Shown here piece by piece: positions 29,420 to 38,742 of a DNA stretch of 64,000 nt. Position numbers and translations under genes: made by a program. The notes under the pieces are model-generated. The model saw nothing but the letters and a program-made list of their open reading frames with translations. It made no database searches and was not told where the DNA came from. The number at the start of each line of letters is the position of its first letter. The first letter of the stretch is position 1. The DNA is from an uncultured Veillonella sp. (GTDB lineage Bacteria > Bacillota > Negativicutes > Veillonellales > Veillonellaceae), in assembly GCA_900538355.1 (NCBI GenBank), contig UPXS01000008.1:1-64000 (forward strand), written 5' to 3'.

Positions 29420-30025
29420 TTATAAGTCTTCACTTTTAAATAATTGATATCCTTCAAAATAATAACTATGGTCAAGGCCTTTCATAAATAGTTCTCGATT
29501 ATTGATATCACTCGTAAGTGCCTTAGCTAGAACAGTTTTTATTTCTAGGTCATTTACTGGACTTCGTTCCATAGCAGACAAATATTGCTCTTTATCCACC
29601 TGACTCCAATCGATGGTCTTTTGTAATTCTGTACACAACATATGATCAAGCCATAATCGCATACTACGACCATTACCTTCTCTAAAAGGGTGCGCTACAT
29701 TCATTTCTACATACTTTTCTACAATTTCATCAAAGGTAGATTGCGGCATATCTTCAATGGTTTTAACTGCTTCAGCAAGATACATGACAGGAACAAAGCG
29801 AAAGTTTCCTTTAGCAATATTCACAGTTCGCAATACACCGGCAAAATCATATATATCTTGGAATAATATAGTATGGATTCTTTGCAAGGTAGTCCACGTA
29901 CCACTAGTTAGATCATTAAGTAAATTCTGTTCAAATAATGTAGCTGCTGCTTTTTTACTAATTCGTTCTTCTTCTCTAGCCAACGTTGGGGAATCGGTAA
30001 TCCCCAATTTATTAGTGATAACCAT
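29420..30025 (-). CDS. Class III Fic protein (adenylyltransferase)
   Basis: A 201-residue Fic enzyme that transfers AMP from ATP to protein targets. The active-site motif is HPFREGNGR (112-120). A C-terminal inhibitory helix carries SYYFEG, S187 to E191, which is the (S/T)xxxE(G/N) motif placed as in class III Fic proteins. Blocks such as LYDFAG/IYDFAG, KYVEMN, AMERSPVNDLE and the tail closely match what is known of Neisseria meningitidis NmFic, which modifies DNA gyrase and whose activity depends on oligomer state. No separate antitoxin gene is seen, as expected. It starts after AGGAGG, upstream of a small membrane protein gene. Confidence 0.88.
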   Translation of the reverse strand: MVITNKLGITDSPTLAREEERISKKAAATLFEQNLLNDLTSGTWTTLQRIHTILFQDIYDFAGVLRTVNIAKGNFRFVPVMYLAEAVKTIEDMPQSTFDEIVEKYVEMNVAHPFREGNGRSMRLWLDHMLCTELQKTIDWSQVDKEQYLSAMERSPVNDLEIKTVLAKALTSDINNRELFMKGLDHSYYFEGYQLFKSEDL

Positions 30026-30129
30026 GTTAGACCTCCTTTTTCTTTATTTACATTATATATTATACTATAGGTACAAAAATTATAGATATTATAACCTTAA
30101 CTAGTAGAAATAATGAGTAGAACTAAAAA

Positions 30130-30149
30130 AGCAGCCCACGAGGGCTGCT
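30130..30149 (-). terminator. Intrinsic terminator after znuA
   Basis: AGCAGCCC / GGGCTGCT with a 4-nt loop and six T on the minus strand. Confidence 0.8.
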
Positions 30150-30161
30150 TTTCCATTCATC

Positions 30162-31067
30162 TTATTTCAAAGATGCAGCAATTTTTGTAAGGTTTTCATC
30201 CATACGTTCTAAGTATGTTTTGTTATCTTCGTTGCTTTCGATTGTGTAAATAGTTTCTACCTTAGCACCAACTTCGCTTGCCAAAGTTTTAGAAACTTCT
30301 GGGCTAGCCATTTCTTCTGCAAAGATTGTAGTGATATTGTTTTCTTTACAATATTTGATGAGTTCAGCCAATTGAGCCGCATTTGGTTCACCTTCGGCAA
30401 ATACATCTTCTACACTATTTTGTTCTAACCCAAAGTCACGGCATAAGTACGCAAATGCTGCATGACCAGTAACGAAGTTTTTATGAGGTGCTTTAGCGAA
30501 TTGATCTTCATATTTTTTAATCATTGCATCTAATTTAGCAACATATTCATTATAGTTCTTTTCATAGTAATCTTTGTTTGCTGGGTCAGCTTTTACAAAA
30601 GCGTCTTTAATATTTTTCACTTCGATTTTCGCATTTTTCAAAGATAACCATGCATGAGGATCTTCAGCACCATGTTCTTTAATTTCTTCAGGATCAGTAT
30701 TTTTGATAGCTTCTACACCATCTGTAGCAACAACAGTGATGAGTTTACTATTTTTAGCCGCATCAATCGCTTGTTGTGCCCAAGGTTCCATACCAAAACC
30801 GTTGTACACGAATACTTGAGCTGTTGCCAATTGTTTCATATTTTCAGGTTTCAACTCGAAATCATGTGGCTCTACGCCATCTGGAATAATAGTAGATACC
30901 TCTACCTTGTCACCACCAATAGCTTTTGCGAATTCAGCCATGGCGTTAAAACTTGTTACCACTTGGATCTTCTTACCTGCTTGTTCCTTTGGTGCATCAT
31001 TGCCACAGCCTGCAAATAATGCAGCCATCATGATGCCTATCATTAACAAAACCAGCTTCTTGACCAT
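30162..31067 (-). CDS. znuA: Zinc/manganese ABC transporter substrate-binding lipoprotein
   Basis: A 301-residue cluster 9 (ZnuA/TroA) solute-binding protein with a lipobox LFAGC (Cys at about 21). Metal-ligand candidates are the His of EPHDFELKP, the His of DPHAWLS and the His of VTGHAAF, plus an acidic residue near the C-terminus. The His-rich loop after the second ligand is short (KEHGAEDPHAW), so zinc is likely but manganese cannot be excluded. It is divergent from the ATPase and permease genes, sharing a 147-bp control region. Confidence 0.88.
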   Translation of the reverse strand: MVKKLVLLMIGIMMAALFAGCGNDAPKEQAGKKIQVVTSFNAMAEFAKAIGGDKVEVSTIIPDGVEPHDFELKPENMKQLATAQVFVYNGFGMEPWAQQAIDAAKNSKLITVVATDGVEAIKNTDPEEIKEHGAEDPHAWLSLKNAKIEVKNIKDAFVKADPANKDYYEKNYNEYVAKLDAMIKKYEDQFAKAPHKNFVTGHAAFAYLCRDFGLEQNSVEDVFAEGEPNAAQLAELIKYCKENNITTIFAEEMASPEVSKTLASEVGAKVETIYTIESNEDNKTYLERMDENLTKIAASLK

Positions 31068-31146
31068 CGTAGTCCTCCTTTGTGAAATCCTGATCGCTAT
31101 GCTTTCATAGAATAGTAACCATTCTTTAGTTGCAGTTGCGACTCAG

Positions 31147-31175
31147 TTGCATTTGTAATATAGTTATAGTATAAA
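31147..31175 (+). promoter_or_regulatory. znuC promoter with overlapping GTTGC repeats
   Basis: TTGCAT (31147-31152) and TATAAA (31170-31175) are 17 bp apart. The -35 overlaps a row of repeats, GTTGCA-GTTGCG-ACTCA-GTTGCA (31130-31151), in the gap shared with znuA. The repeats could be the operator for the Fur-family regulator downstream. Confidence 0.5.
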
Positions 31176-31214
31176 CTTACTCAAGATTTTGTCAATTAGA
31201 AAAGTGGTTTTTAT

Positions 31215-32004
<790 letters not shown>

Positions 32005-32012
<8 letters not shown>

Positions 32013-32823
32013 TTATGAATTCATGCAAAATGCCTTCTTCGTAGCCATCTGCATCTCTCTACTCTGTCCATGCATCGGTATTTTCATGGTTCTACGCCGT
32101 TCTAGTATGATTGGCGATACCATGAGCCACGCATCGCTAGCAGGTATTACATTAGGCTTATTAACAAACACAAATCCTATCTTAGGAGCATTCATCTTTA
32201 CCGCTATCTGCGGTGCCCTCATCGAGTTCTTGCGGAAATACTTCTCCCACCATCTCGATTTGATCCTAACCATCATCTTGTCACTTAGTATTGGTACCGC
32301 TATTACTCTTATTAGTTCAGGAAAGTTAAAAGCTAATGCTAATGTGTTCTTCTTCGGCAGTATCTTAACCGTAAACACAACAGATATGATTAGCATTGCA
32401 GCCCTAACTATTTTATCTGTTTTAACCTTATATTTCTTATATAACTCACTCCTCTACATCGCCTATGATGAAGAGGCAGCTCGTGTAGCCGGTGTTAAGG
32501 TTGATTTTATCAATTACATCTTTGCTATCTTAATGGCTGCGGCCGTATCTATTTCTATTAAAATCGTTGGTGTTCTCGTATTAAGTGCTATGATTGCCTT
32601 ACCTGTAGCGTCAGCATTACAACTAGAAAAAGGATTTAGAACTACATTACTCTGTTCTATTGGATTTAGTTTGCTAGCTATGGTTATCGGCCTATTTGGA
32701 TCGTACTATCTCAACGTAGCTCCAGGTGGTTTTGTATCTCTCACATCGGTGGCAATTCTACTCGCGGTTCTGGTCGTCAAAAATATCAGAACTATCCTAC
32801 GCCGTATGCAATTTAGCAAGTAA
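32005..32823 (+). CDS. znuB: Zinc/manganese ABC transporter permease
   Basis: A 272-residue ABC-3 family permease with about eight hydrophobic segments. Family blocks are RRSSMIGDTMSHASLAG and AAAVSISIKIVGVLVLSAM. The start MFSYEF has AAGGAGGTG upstream; the nine-residue longer frame overlaps the ATPase further and lacks a site. It overlaps znuC by 8 bp. Confidence 0.9.
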
Positions 32824-32952
32824 ACAAAGATAATCATCCATATATATATCTATTCTATTAGCAAAATAAGGTAGCTATCCTGTGCAAAATAAATTATCTA
32901 CTTATACAAGTGTATAACAAGTTTAGTATTAAAACAGAATCGAAAGAGCGTT

Positions 32953-33360
32953 ATGAATACAACAAATTGGCCAGAAGGCATAAAAAAGACCAAACAGCGT
33001 GAAGCCATTTGGTCCGTATTAACAACTACAGATAAACCCATAACTGCTATGGAAATCGCAGAGCGATTAGGCGATGGTAGCACCACATGGATGTCTACTA
33101 TTTACCGTACCCTTGAGCTGTTAGAAACAAAGGATATCGTTACCCGTACAACACTCATGGGCAGCGATATGGCCTATTATGAGATAACTCCTCATACGCA
33201 TCGTCACTATGCAGTATGTACTAAATGTGGCGCCATGATTCCGCTCCACACCTGCCCTGTCGTAGAAATGCCACAGGAACTAACAGATGCAGGATTTACA
33301 GTGACAGAACATCACTTGGAAATAGCGGGGATCTGTAAGGACTGTAAGAATAAAGGTTAG
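32953..33360 (+). CDS. Fur family metalloregulator (Zur/PerR-like)
   Basis: A 135-residue regulator with an N-terminal winged helix (ITAMEIAERL, TWMSTIYRTLELL) and a C-terminal dimerisation domain with metal ligands HRHYAVCTKCG, the His of EHHLEIAG and CKDCKNKG. The two CxxC pairs form the structural zinc site. Its place 130 bp after a zinc-type importer suggests a zinc sensor (Zur), but Mn, Fe or peroxide sensing is not excluded by sequence. Confidence 0.85.
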   Translation: MNTTNWPEGIKKTKQREAIWSVLTTTDKPITAMEIAERLGDGSTTWMSTIYRTLELLETKDIVTRTTLMGSDMAYYEITPHTHRHYAVCTKCGAMIPLHTCPVVEMPQELTDAGFTVTEHHLEIAGICKDCKNKG

Positions 33361-33385
33361 TAAAACTCTATAAGTAAATGCAAGA

Positions 33386-33418
33386 AAAAGGACGTACCAT
33401 TAAAAGATACGTCCTTTT
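33386..33418. terminator. Bidirectional terminator
   Basis: AAAAGGACGTA / TACGTCCTTTT with an 11-nt loop between the convergent regulator and Dcu genes. Confidence 0.8.
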
Positions 33419-33463
33419 GTAATTTTATTATCTTTTATATTAGCCTTATTTAGCTTTCACCAA

Positions 33464-34804
33464 TTACAACATCAATGGAGCCACTACAAAGCCAAGTGCT
33501 ACAGCAATAGCGATGGCAAGTACGCCAGGGATGAAGAATGGATGGTTAAATACAAGTTTCCCGATTCGTGTAGACCCAGTATCATCCATTTGTACAGCCC
33601 CCAAAAGTGTTGGGTATGTAGGCAATACGAAGAGTGCAGATACGGCTGCGAAAGATGCGATAATGATATATACGGATCCTGGGTTTTCTGGAGTAATACC
33701 GAGAGCCAGAATTACAGCTGGTACCAATGCTTGTGTAGTTGCCGCTTGGCTATACAACAATGTACTAGCAAAGAAGAATGCTACAGCTAATAGGAATGGA
33801 TAAGCTGTTACCAAGCTAGATGCTAGAGCTTTGATTTCAGGGATATGACCTTTTACGAAAGTATCGCCCAACCATGCTACGCCTAGTACGCAGACACATG
33901 CGGATAAACCGGATTTAAATGTGCTTGTATTAACAAGTTGTGCTGTATCAATCTTACAGAAGAATGTAATAGCCGCTGCAATAATCATCATGAAACCAAC
34001 GATGGCATCATTTCGACCAAAGATAACAGGTTTAATAAGACCAATGTTCTTGGAGATAGCAGTTGCATAGAATACGATACAAATAATACCAATCAAGAAA
34101 ATCAATACAGAAGTTTTCGCACCTGGTTTCAAGTGGAAATCAGCACTCTTTTCACGAGGTGGAGCCACATGACCTGCTGCCAAACGTTCTTGGTAAACCG
34201 GATCGGAAGACAAATCATTATTCGCAAAGGTAGACATGATAAACGCTGTAATCATAACCGCTACGAATGTTGTAGAAATACAGATAGCAAGCAATGTTGG
34301 ATAGTTTACACCATATGGTTCAAGGAACCCACTCATAGCAACTACTGCTGCAGATACTGGACTCGCTGTAATACCGATTTGGCTCGCTACAACGGCGATG
34401 GATAATGGTACAGACGGCTTAATGTTTTCGCTTTTCGCCACCTCTACGATTACTGGAATCATAGAGAATGCTGTATGACCTGTACCTGCCAATAGCGTTA
34501 AGAAATACGTAACTGTTGGTGCTAAGTAGTTGATATGCTTAGGATTTTTACGCAAAATACCTTCTGCAATACGCACCAAATAATCGAGACCGCCAGCGAG
34601 TTGTAAAGCACAAATAGCAGCGATAGCAGACATGATGATGAGGATTACATCCCAAGGAATCTGCCCTGGGAACATCCCCATGCCAAGGCTTAACAACACT
34701 ACACCAAGGCCGCCAGCGTAACCAATGCCCATACCACCTAGACGAACGCCGAGGAAGATGGCACCAAATAAAATAATAACTTGCATAATTACATAAATGT
34801 CCAT
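33464..34804 (-). CDS. Anaerobic C4-dicarboxylate transporter, DcuA/DcuB family
   Basis: A 446-residue carrier with 10-12 hydrophobic segments. The Dcu family blocks LAGGLDYLVRIAEGILRKNP and TYFLTLLAGTGHTAFS are present. It exchanges fumarate, malate, succinate or aspartate across the inner membrane. In a lactate/malate fermenter it may bring in malate or fumarate and release succinate. The start MDIYVI has AAGGAGG upstream; the eleven-residue longer frame has none. It is monocistronic. Confidence 0.9.
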   Translation of the reverse strand: MDIYVIMQVIILFGAIFLGVRLGGMGIGYAGGLGVVLLSLGMGMFPGQIPWDVILIIMSAIAAICALQLAGGLDYLVRIAEGILRKNPKHINYLAPTVTYFLTLLAGTGHTAFSMIPVIVEVAKSENIKPSVPLSIAVVASQIGITASPVSAAVVAMSGFLEPYGVNYPTLLAICISTTFVAVMITAFIMSTFANNDLSSDPVYQERLAAGHVAPPREKSADFHLKPGAKTSVLIFLIGIICIVFYATAISKNIGLIKPVIFGRNDAIVGFMMIIAAAITFFCKIDTAQLVNTSTFKSGLSACVCVLGVAWLGDTFVKGHIPEIKALASSLVTAYPFLLAVAFFFASTLLYSQAATTQALVPAVILALGITPENPGSVYIIIASFAAVSALFVLPTYPTLLGAVQMDDTGSTRIGKLVFNHPFFIPGVLAIAIAVALGFVVAPLML

Positions 34805-34921
34805 ACGATGACCTCCTTTATACGTATATAGTATCATAGATATGCAAAAATATCATCGAAATTTCACAATGTATAGTCTATAGTTTGAAAACTTAACGAA
34901 ATATTATACGCTAAACATATA

Positions 34922-34978
34922 AAAAGCTATATATGCCGATGATTCTAGAACTGTAGAATCATGACATATATAGCTTTT
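34922..34978 (-). terminator. Intrinsic terminator after bioA
   Basis: The outer stem AAAAGCTATATATG / CATATATAGCTTTT and inner stem GATGATTCTA / TAGAATCAT make a long hairpin downstream of bioA. Confidence 0.8.
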
Positions 34979-35026
34979 ACTTTTACGTTTACCTTAAATC
35001 TTTATAAAATACTTAGCCGTAAATTG

Positions 35027-36415
35027 TTATAGAATGATTGGGCGTAAATCTTCGAGAATCCCCTCTTCTTCGGTAGCGCGTTGGATGCTTTCACCAACAA
35101 TGCGAACCATATCCTCTAATTGTTCCACAGTGGACGCCAATGGAGGCATGAGAATCACCACATCACCGATTGGACGGCAAATGAGCCCTTGTTCACGAGC
35201 AAGGATGGCCACCTTAGCCCCTACCGCATCATTTGGACGATATGCTTCATGAGTGGCTACATCTTTTTCAAGTTCAATACCTACGATGAGGCCTCGTTGA
35301 CGAACCTCTTTCACATGTTTTAATTTTTCAATAGGTTTTAATGCATTGGTGAAAGCCTCGATTTTTTTAGGCAATCCTTCGATAACCTTTTCATCGCGGA
35401 AAACTTTCAACGAAGCCAATGCAACCGCACAAGCTAAGGCATTACCTGTGTAGGAGTGACCATGATAGAATGTTTTCTTTTCTTCAAAGGTGCCAAGGAA
35501 TGCATCAAATATGCGTTGTGTAGTCAATGTGGCAGCTAGAGGCATATAACCACCTGTAATCCCTTTAGACAAGGTCATAAAATCTGGAGCCACATCTTCG
35601 TGTTCGCAGGCAAAGAATTTACCAGTACGACCAAAGCCTGTTGCCACTTCATCGACAATGAGAAATACGTCATGTTTCGCAGTCAATTCACGAACCCGTT
35701 TCAAATATCCATGAGGCATGACGAGCATGCCTGCTGCAGCTTGAACCAATGGTTCCATAACAAGAGCTGTGATTTCATCCCCCTCTTCATTAAGGATGCG
35801 TTCTAATTCAGCCAAAGACTCATCGAAAGCTTTATCTCGATCCGCTACGTCGCGATATACGCCAGGGCTTGGTAATGTCAACGGTTTGAATAATAGATTA
35901 TGAAATACTTGGTGGAATAATTGAATACCACCTACAGATACAGTACCTAATGTATCCCCATGGTAGCCTGCATTAAGGGCGATAAATTTAGTTTTTTTCG
36001 TTTGTCCCACTAGTTGGCGGTATTGGTAGGCCATCTTAATAGCAACTTCAATAGCTGTACTACCATCATCAGACAAAAATACTTTATTTAAACCGTCTGG
36101 AGCGAGCTCTACTAATTCTTTACACAATTGTGCAGATGGTGGGCTTACAAGACCGAGCAATGTGCTATGAGCAATTTTATCCACTTGTTCCTTCAATGCC
36201 TGGTTTAATACAGGATGGTTATGTCCATGAATGTTAACCCATAAGGAGGACACGCCATCATAATACTTTTTACCGTTCTCATCGATAAGGTATACCCCCT
36301 CACCACGTTCGATTACGACTGGTTCTTGTGCCAACCAATCTTGCATTTGTGTAAATGGATGCCATACAAACTCATGATCCCATTGTGCTGCTTGTGAAAG
36401 CTGTTTCTCTGCCAT
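35027..36415 (-). CDS. bioA: Adenosylmethionine-8-amino-7-oxononanoate aminotransferase
   Basis: A 462-residue class III aminotransferase. It makes 7,8-diaminopelargonate from KAPA with SAM as amino donor. The opening FVWHPFTQMQDW is a BioA hallmark, and the PLP lysine is in LSKGITGGYMP. FLIVDEVATGFGRTG is also typical. The ATG follows GAGGTGA. It is 133 bp downstream of bioD. BioF and bioB are not in the window. Confidence 0.92.
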   Translation of the reverse strand: MAEKQLSQAAQWDHEFVWHPFTQMQDWLAQEPVVIERGEGVYLIDENGKKYYDGVSSLWVNIHGHNHPVLNQALKEQVDKIAHSTLLGLVSPPSAQLCKELVELAPDGLNKVFLSDDGSTAIEVAIKMAYQYRQLVGQTKKTKFIALNAGYHGDTLGTVSVGGIQLFHQVFHNLLFKPLTLPSPGVYRDVADRDKAFDESLAELERILNEEGDEITALVMEPLVQAAAGMLVMPHGYLKRVRELTAKHDVFLIVDEVATGFGRTGKFFACEHEDVAPDFMTLSKGITGGYMPLAATLTTQRIFDAFLGTFEEKKTFYHGHSYTGNALACAVALASLKVFRDEKVIEGLPKKIEAFTNALKPIEKLKHVKEVRQRGLIVGIELEKDVATHEAYRPNDAVGAKVAILAREQGLICRPIGDVVILMPPLASTVEQLEDMVRIVGESIQRATEEEGILEDLRPIIL

Positions 36416-36548
36416 TTCGTCACCTCATACGTACAATTTTACAAACTATAATTCCCTATCCCTATAAAGCTCTACTACTATAACAATCTATTATTATAAA
36501 TGATTAGGCCAGATTAAATTACAATATCTAACTACTATATGCCTAATG

Positions 36549-37301
36549 CTATATGCCTAATACTGTATTCCATACCTTCTTAGAGTCCACAAAGGACCGA
36601 GCCCAACCTAGCTGAACCTTTTGGATATCCGGACCTTGGTATGGCGGTACAACAGCCACCACAGGAATACCTGTATATCGTTCCATATCTTCCACATTTG
36701 TTTTCAATAAGAACGGATCTACTGCAGTCGTATCATTGACAATGATGGCTTTCACCTCAATACCATGCATCTTCGCATATTCACAAGTTAAAATAGCGCG
36801 GTTAATGGAGCCCAACCGTCCATCAGCTACAACGATGGCTGGTAATTTAATATCTTTTATTAAATCCGTGAATGTTTTATCGCCGTAAAGAGGTGTTGTA
36901 ATACCACCAGCACCTTCTACAAAGGTTAAATCATAGCGATTAACAACATCTAATGTATGAGCTACTACACCAGCATAATCGATTTCTATACCAGCCAATT
37001 CTGCTGCAAGACGAGGAGAAAAATCTCCAGCAATAGCATATGGATTAACCTCGTGACGGCGCGACTCAGGAATGCCAGCGGAACGCATCAAATATGTAGC
37101 ATCCTTGCTTTCAAGATCCACATTATAATTATCCTCATCCATCGTTACACATTCAGGAAAAGGTACTGCGCTGGAGGACACCGGTTTAACCATACCAACC
37201 GCAAAGCCATCATCGACAGCCATAGCCCCTAACAACCCTGTCACAAACGTCTTGCCTACATCTGTATCGGTTCCAATTATAGAAATACCTAACTGCTTCA
37301 T
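36549..37301 (-). CDS. bioD: ATP-dependent dethiobiotin synthetase
   Basis: A 250-residue P-loop enzyme that closes the ureido ring of dethiobiotin. The P-loop is GTDTDVGKTFV at the N-terminus, followed by KPVSS and EGAGGITTPL. The ATG follows GAGGAG. A BirA-type operator candidate lies 35-66 bp upstream, so bioD and probably bioA are biotin-repressed. Some 20 residues (about 47-66) extend the usual loop, without loss of key motifs. Confidence 0.92.
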   Translation of the reverse strand: MKQLGISIIGTDTDVGKTFVTGLLGAMAVDDGFAVGMVKPVSSSAVPFPECVTMDEDNYNVDLESKDATYLMRSAGIPESRRHEVNPYAIAGDFSPRLAAELAGIEIDYAGVVAHTLDVVNRYDLTFVEGAGGITTPLYGDKTFTDLIKDIKLPAIVVADGRLGSINRAILTCEYAKMHGIEVKAIIVNDTTAVDPFLLKTNVEDMERYTGIPVVAVVPPYQGPDIQKVQLGWARSFVDSKKVWNTVLGI

Positions 37302-37335
37302 ACACGTCTCCTCTCAGCGATACTTAACGCCGCAT

Positions 37336-37367
37336 AGGTTAACCAATTTATGTGAGTAAGTTTACAA
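37336..37367 (-). promoter_or_regulatory. BirA operator candidate
   Basis: On the minus strand TTGTAAACT-N14-GGTTAACCT. The known BirA site is TTGTAAACC-N14-16-GGTTTACAA; the left half agrees in eight of nine bases and the right half in part. It lies directly upstream of bioD. Confidence 0.5.
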
Positions 37368-37380
37368 TCTAATTACAATA

Positions 37381-37623
37381 TACAGCCAAATGGAATATAT
37401 AGTCAACCTATTATTATCGTTCAAGTTTACGTTGTTATAACTCTATGGGGCCCGGATACATCTCTACATTTTAACTAAAAAGCTGTGTCCCTAACCTCCG
37501 TGCTCCAAAGCGAGCTAAGTCGCACCTCGCTTAGGGACACAGCTTTTTATAACCTTATCGCCGTACTAGTCCCATAGAGTTATAGCCCTCCCCTTTGAAT
37601 ACGCTAATAATAGGTTGGCTGTA
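37381..37623. repeat. Composite palindromic element A
   Basis: Nested inverted repeats, from outside in: TACAGCCAA (37381) / TTGGCTGTA (37615); CAACCTATTATTA (37404) / TAATAATAGGTTG (37605); TATAACTCTATGGG (37436) / CCCATAGAGTTATA (37571); an 18-bp perfect stem beginning AAAAAGCTGTG (37477-37494 / 37531-37548). The loop holds, on the minus strand, GCGACTT-N9-TGGAGC (37502-37523). No open frame is supported. It fills much of the 554-bp gap between bioD and the carbonic anhydrase gene. Confidence 0.8.
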
Positions 37624-37630
37624 TGTGGAA

Positions 37631-37666
37631 AGAGAAAGGAAGATGGCTAAGCCATCCTCCTTTCTC
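37631..37666. repeat. Hairpin between elements A and B
   Basis: AGAGAAAGGA / TCCTTTCTCT with inner GATGGC / GCCATC. A nearby pair TCGCCGTA (37558) / TACGGCGA (37671) encloses it. It may act as a terminator for the carbonic anhydrase transcript. Confidence 0.55.
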
Positions 37667-37707
37667 TTGATACGGCGAAATTACGCTATTTCGGTAATAG
37701 ACATTCA

Positions 37708-37850
37708 GATTTGATGGGACTAATTCATAGGTACAGTTAGAAAAAGGACGATAACTAACCGATTAGCGACTTAGCTCGCTTTGGAGCGTAGAGGTTAGTT
37801 ATCGTCCTTTTTCACTTAAATGTACAAATCAACTTGGGACCCATCAAATC
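37708..37850. repeat. Composite palindromic element B
   Basis: Outer arms GATTTGATGGG (37708) / CCCATCAAATC (37840) and an inner perfect 20-bp stem beginning AAAAAGGACGATAACT (37741-37760 / 37793-37812). The loop holds GCGACTT-N9-TGGAGCG on the plus strand (37766-37788). It starts 5 bp after the carbonic anhydrase stop and probably terminates that gene. Confidence 0.8.
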
Positions 37851-37855
37851 AAAGG

Positions 37856-38401
37856 TTATATTTCGAGGTAGCGGAATTCGCCTGTATCAGGATCCATCAT
37901 CCCTCCATAGAATCCCATTCCTTTTGGGAATAATGGGTGGTGACGCAAGAAGTTAACTGTATAGATTACATTGTCTTCGGAGATATGGAAACGATCCATC
38001 CAGTCAATAAGTCCTGGTTCGATCATGCGAATCGCATCTTCACTGATACCCTTTTCTTTCATGGACTCCATAAAAGTTGTAGCAGAGAAGTCAATCATGC
38101 CGCAGTTCTCATGGCCGATGACTAATACATCTTCAATTTCCATACCATACGTAGCTACTAGCAAGCTTTGTACGATATTATCGATAGGTTGCGTTACACT
38201 ATTACCAGCTGTTTTAATAACGATGATTTCACCACGGTTAAAACCTAATGCCTCTTCTAGCATGCAGACTAAACGCGTATCCATACATGTGACAATACCT
38301 AGTTTTTTTGTAGGATGGCTTGTTAATCCTGCTTTTGGTAATTCTGGGTGGTTTTTCACATACTCTTTATTGGTTTCAATTATTTTTTTAATATCAATCA
38401 T
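37856..38401 (-). CDS. Beta-class carbonic anhydrase
   Basis: A 181-residue zinc enzyme that interconverts CO2 and bicarbonate. The zinc ligands are the Cys in TCMDTRL and the His and Cys in GHENCGM, with the Asp-Arg dyad in MDTR. The length is on the short side and fits the small beta-carbonic anhydrase subgroup. The start MIDIKK follows GAGGTACCTT; the longer frame starts inside that site. Bicarbonate supply would serve biotin-dependent and other carboxylations. Confidence 0.88.
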   Translation of the reverse strand: MIDIKKIIETNKEYVKNHPELPKAGLTSHPTKKLGIVTCMDTRLVCMLEEALGFNRGEIIVIKTAGNSVTQPIDNIVQSLLVATYGMEIEDVLVIGHENCGMIDFSATTFMESMKEKGISEDAIRMIEPGLIDWMDRFHISEDNVIYTVNFLRHHPLFPKGMGFYGGMMDPDTGEFRYLEI

Positions 38402-38742
38402 AAGGTACCTCATTTACATTTCTATCTATAAAATAGATTCTATTCATTATATACAATATATTCAATGAAAAACAAGAGATTTTCATCACATATAAATATT
38501 TATTATAACCTATATCCTTCATAAGAAATCCATAAAAATCGTATTTATTCTATATTTATAATTAATATTCATTTATTATACTTTTCAACCTTATACATTC
38601 ACAAAAATAAATATACCGTATTTTTCTTACATTACTAGTAGATTTTAATTCCCCTAATGTGGTACTATTAAAACCATAGAAAAAACGCCACATGATACCA
38701 CATATGACGTGAACTGTATGTACAGTAAGGAGGTTTTTTATT

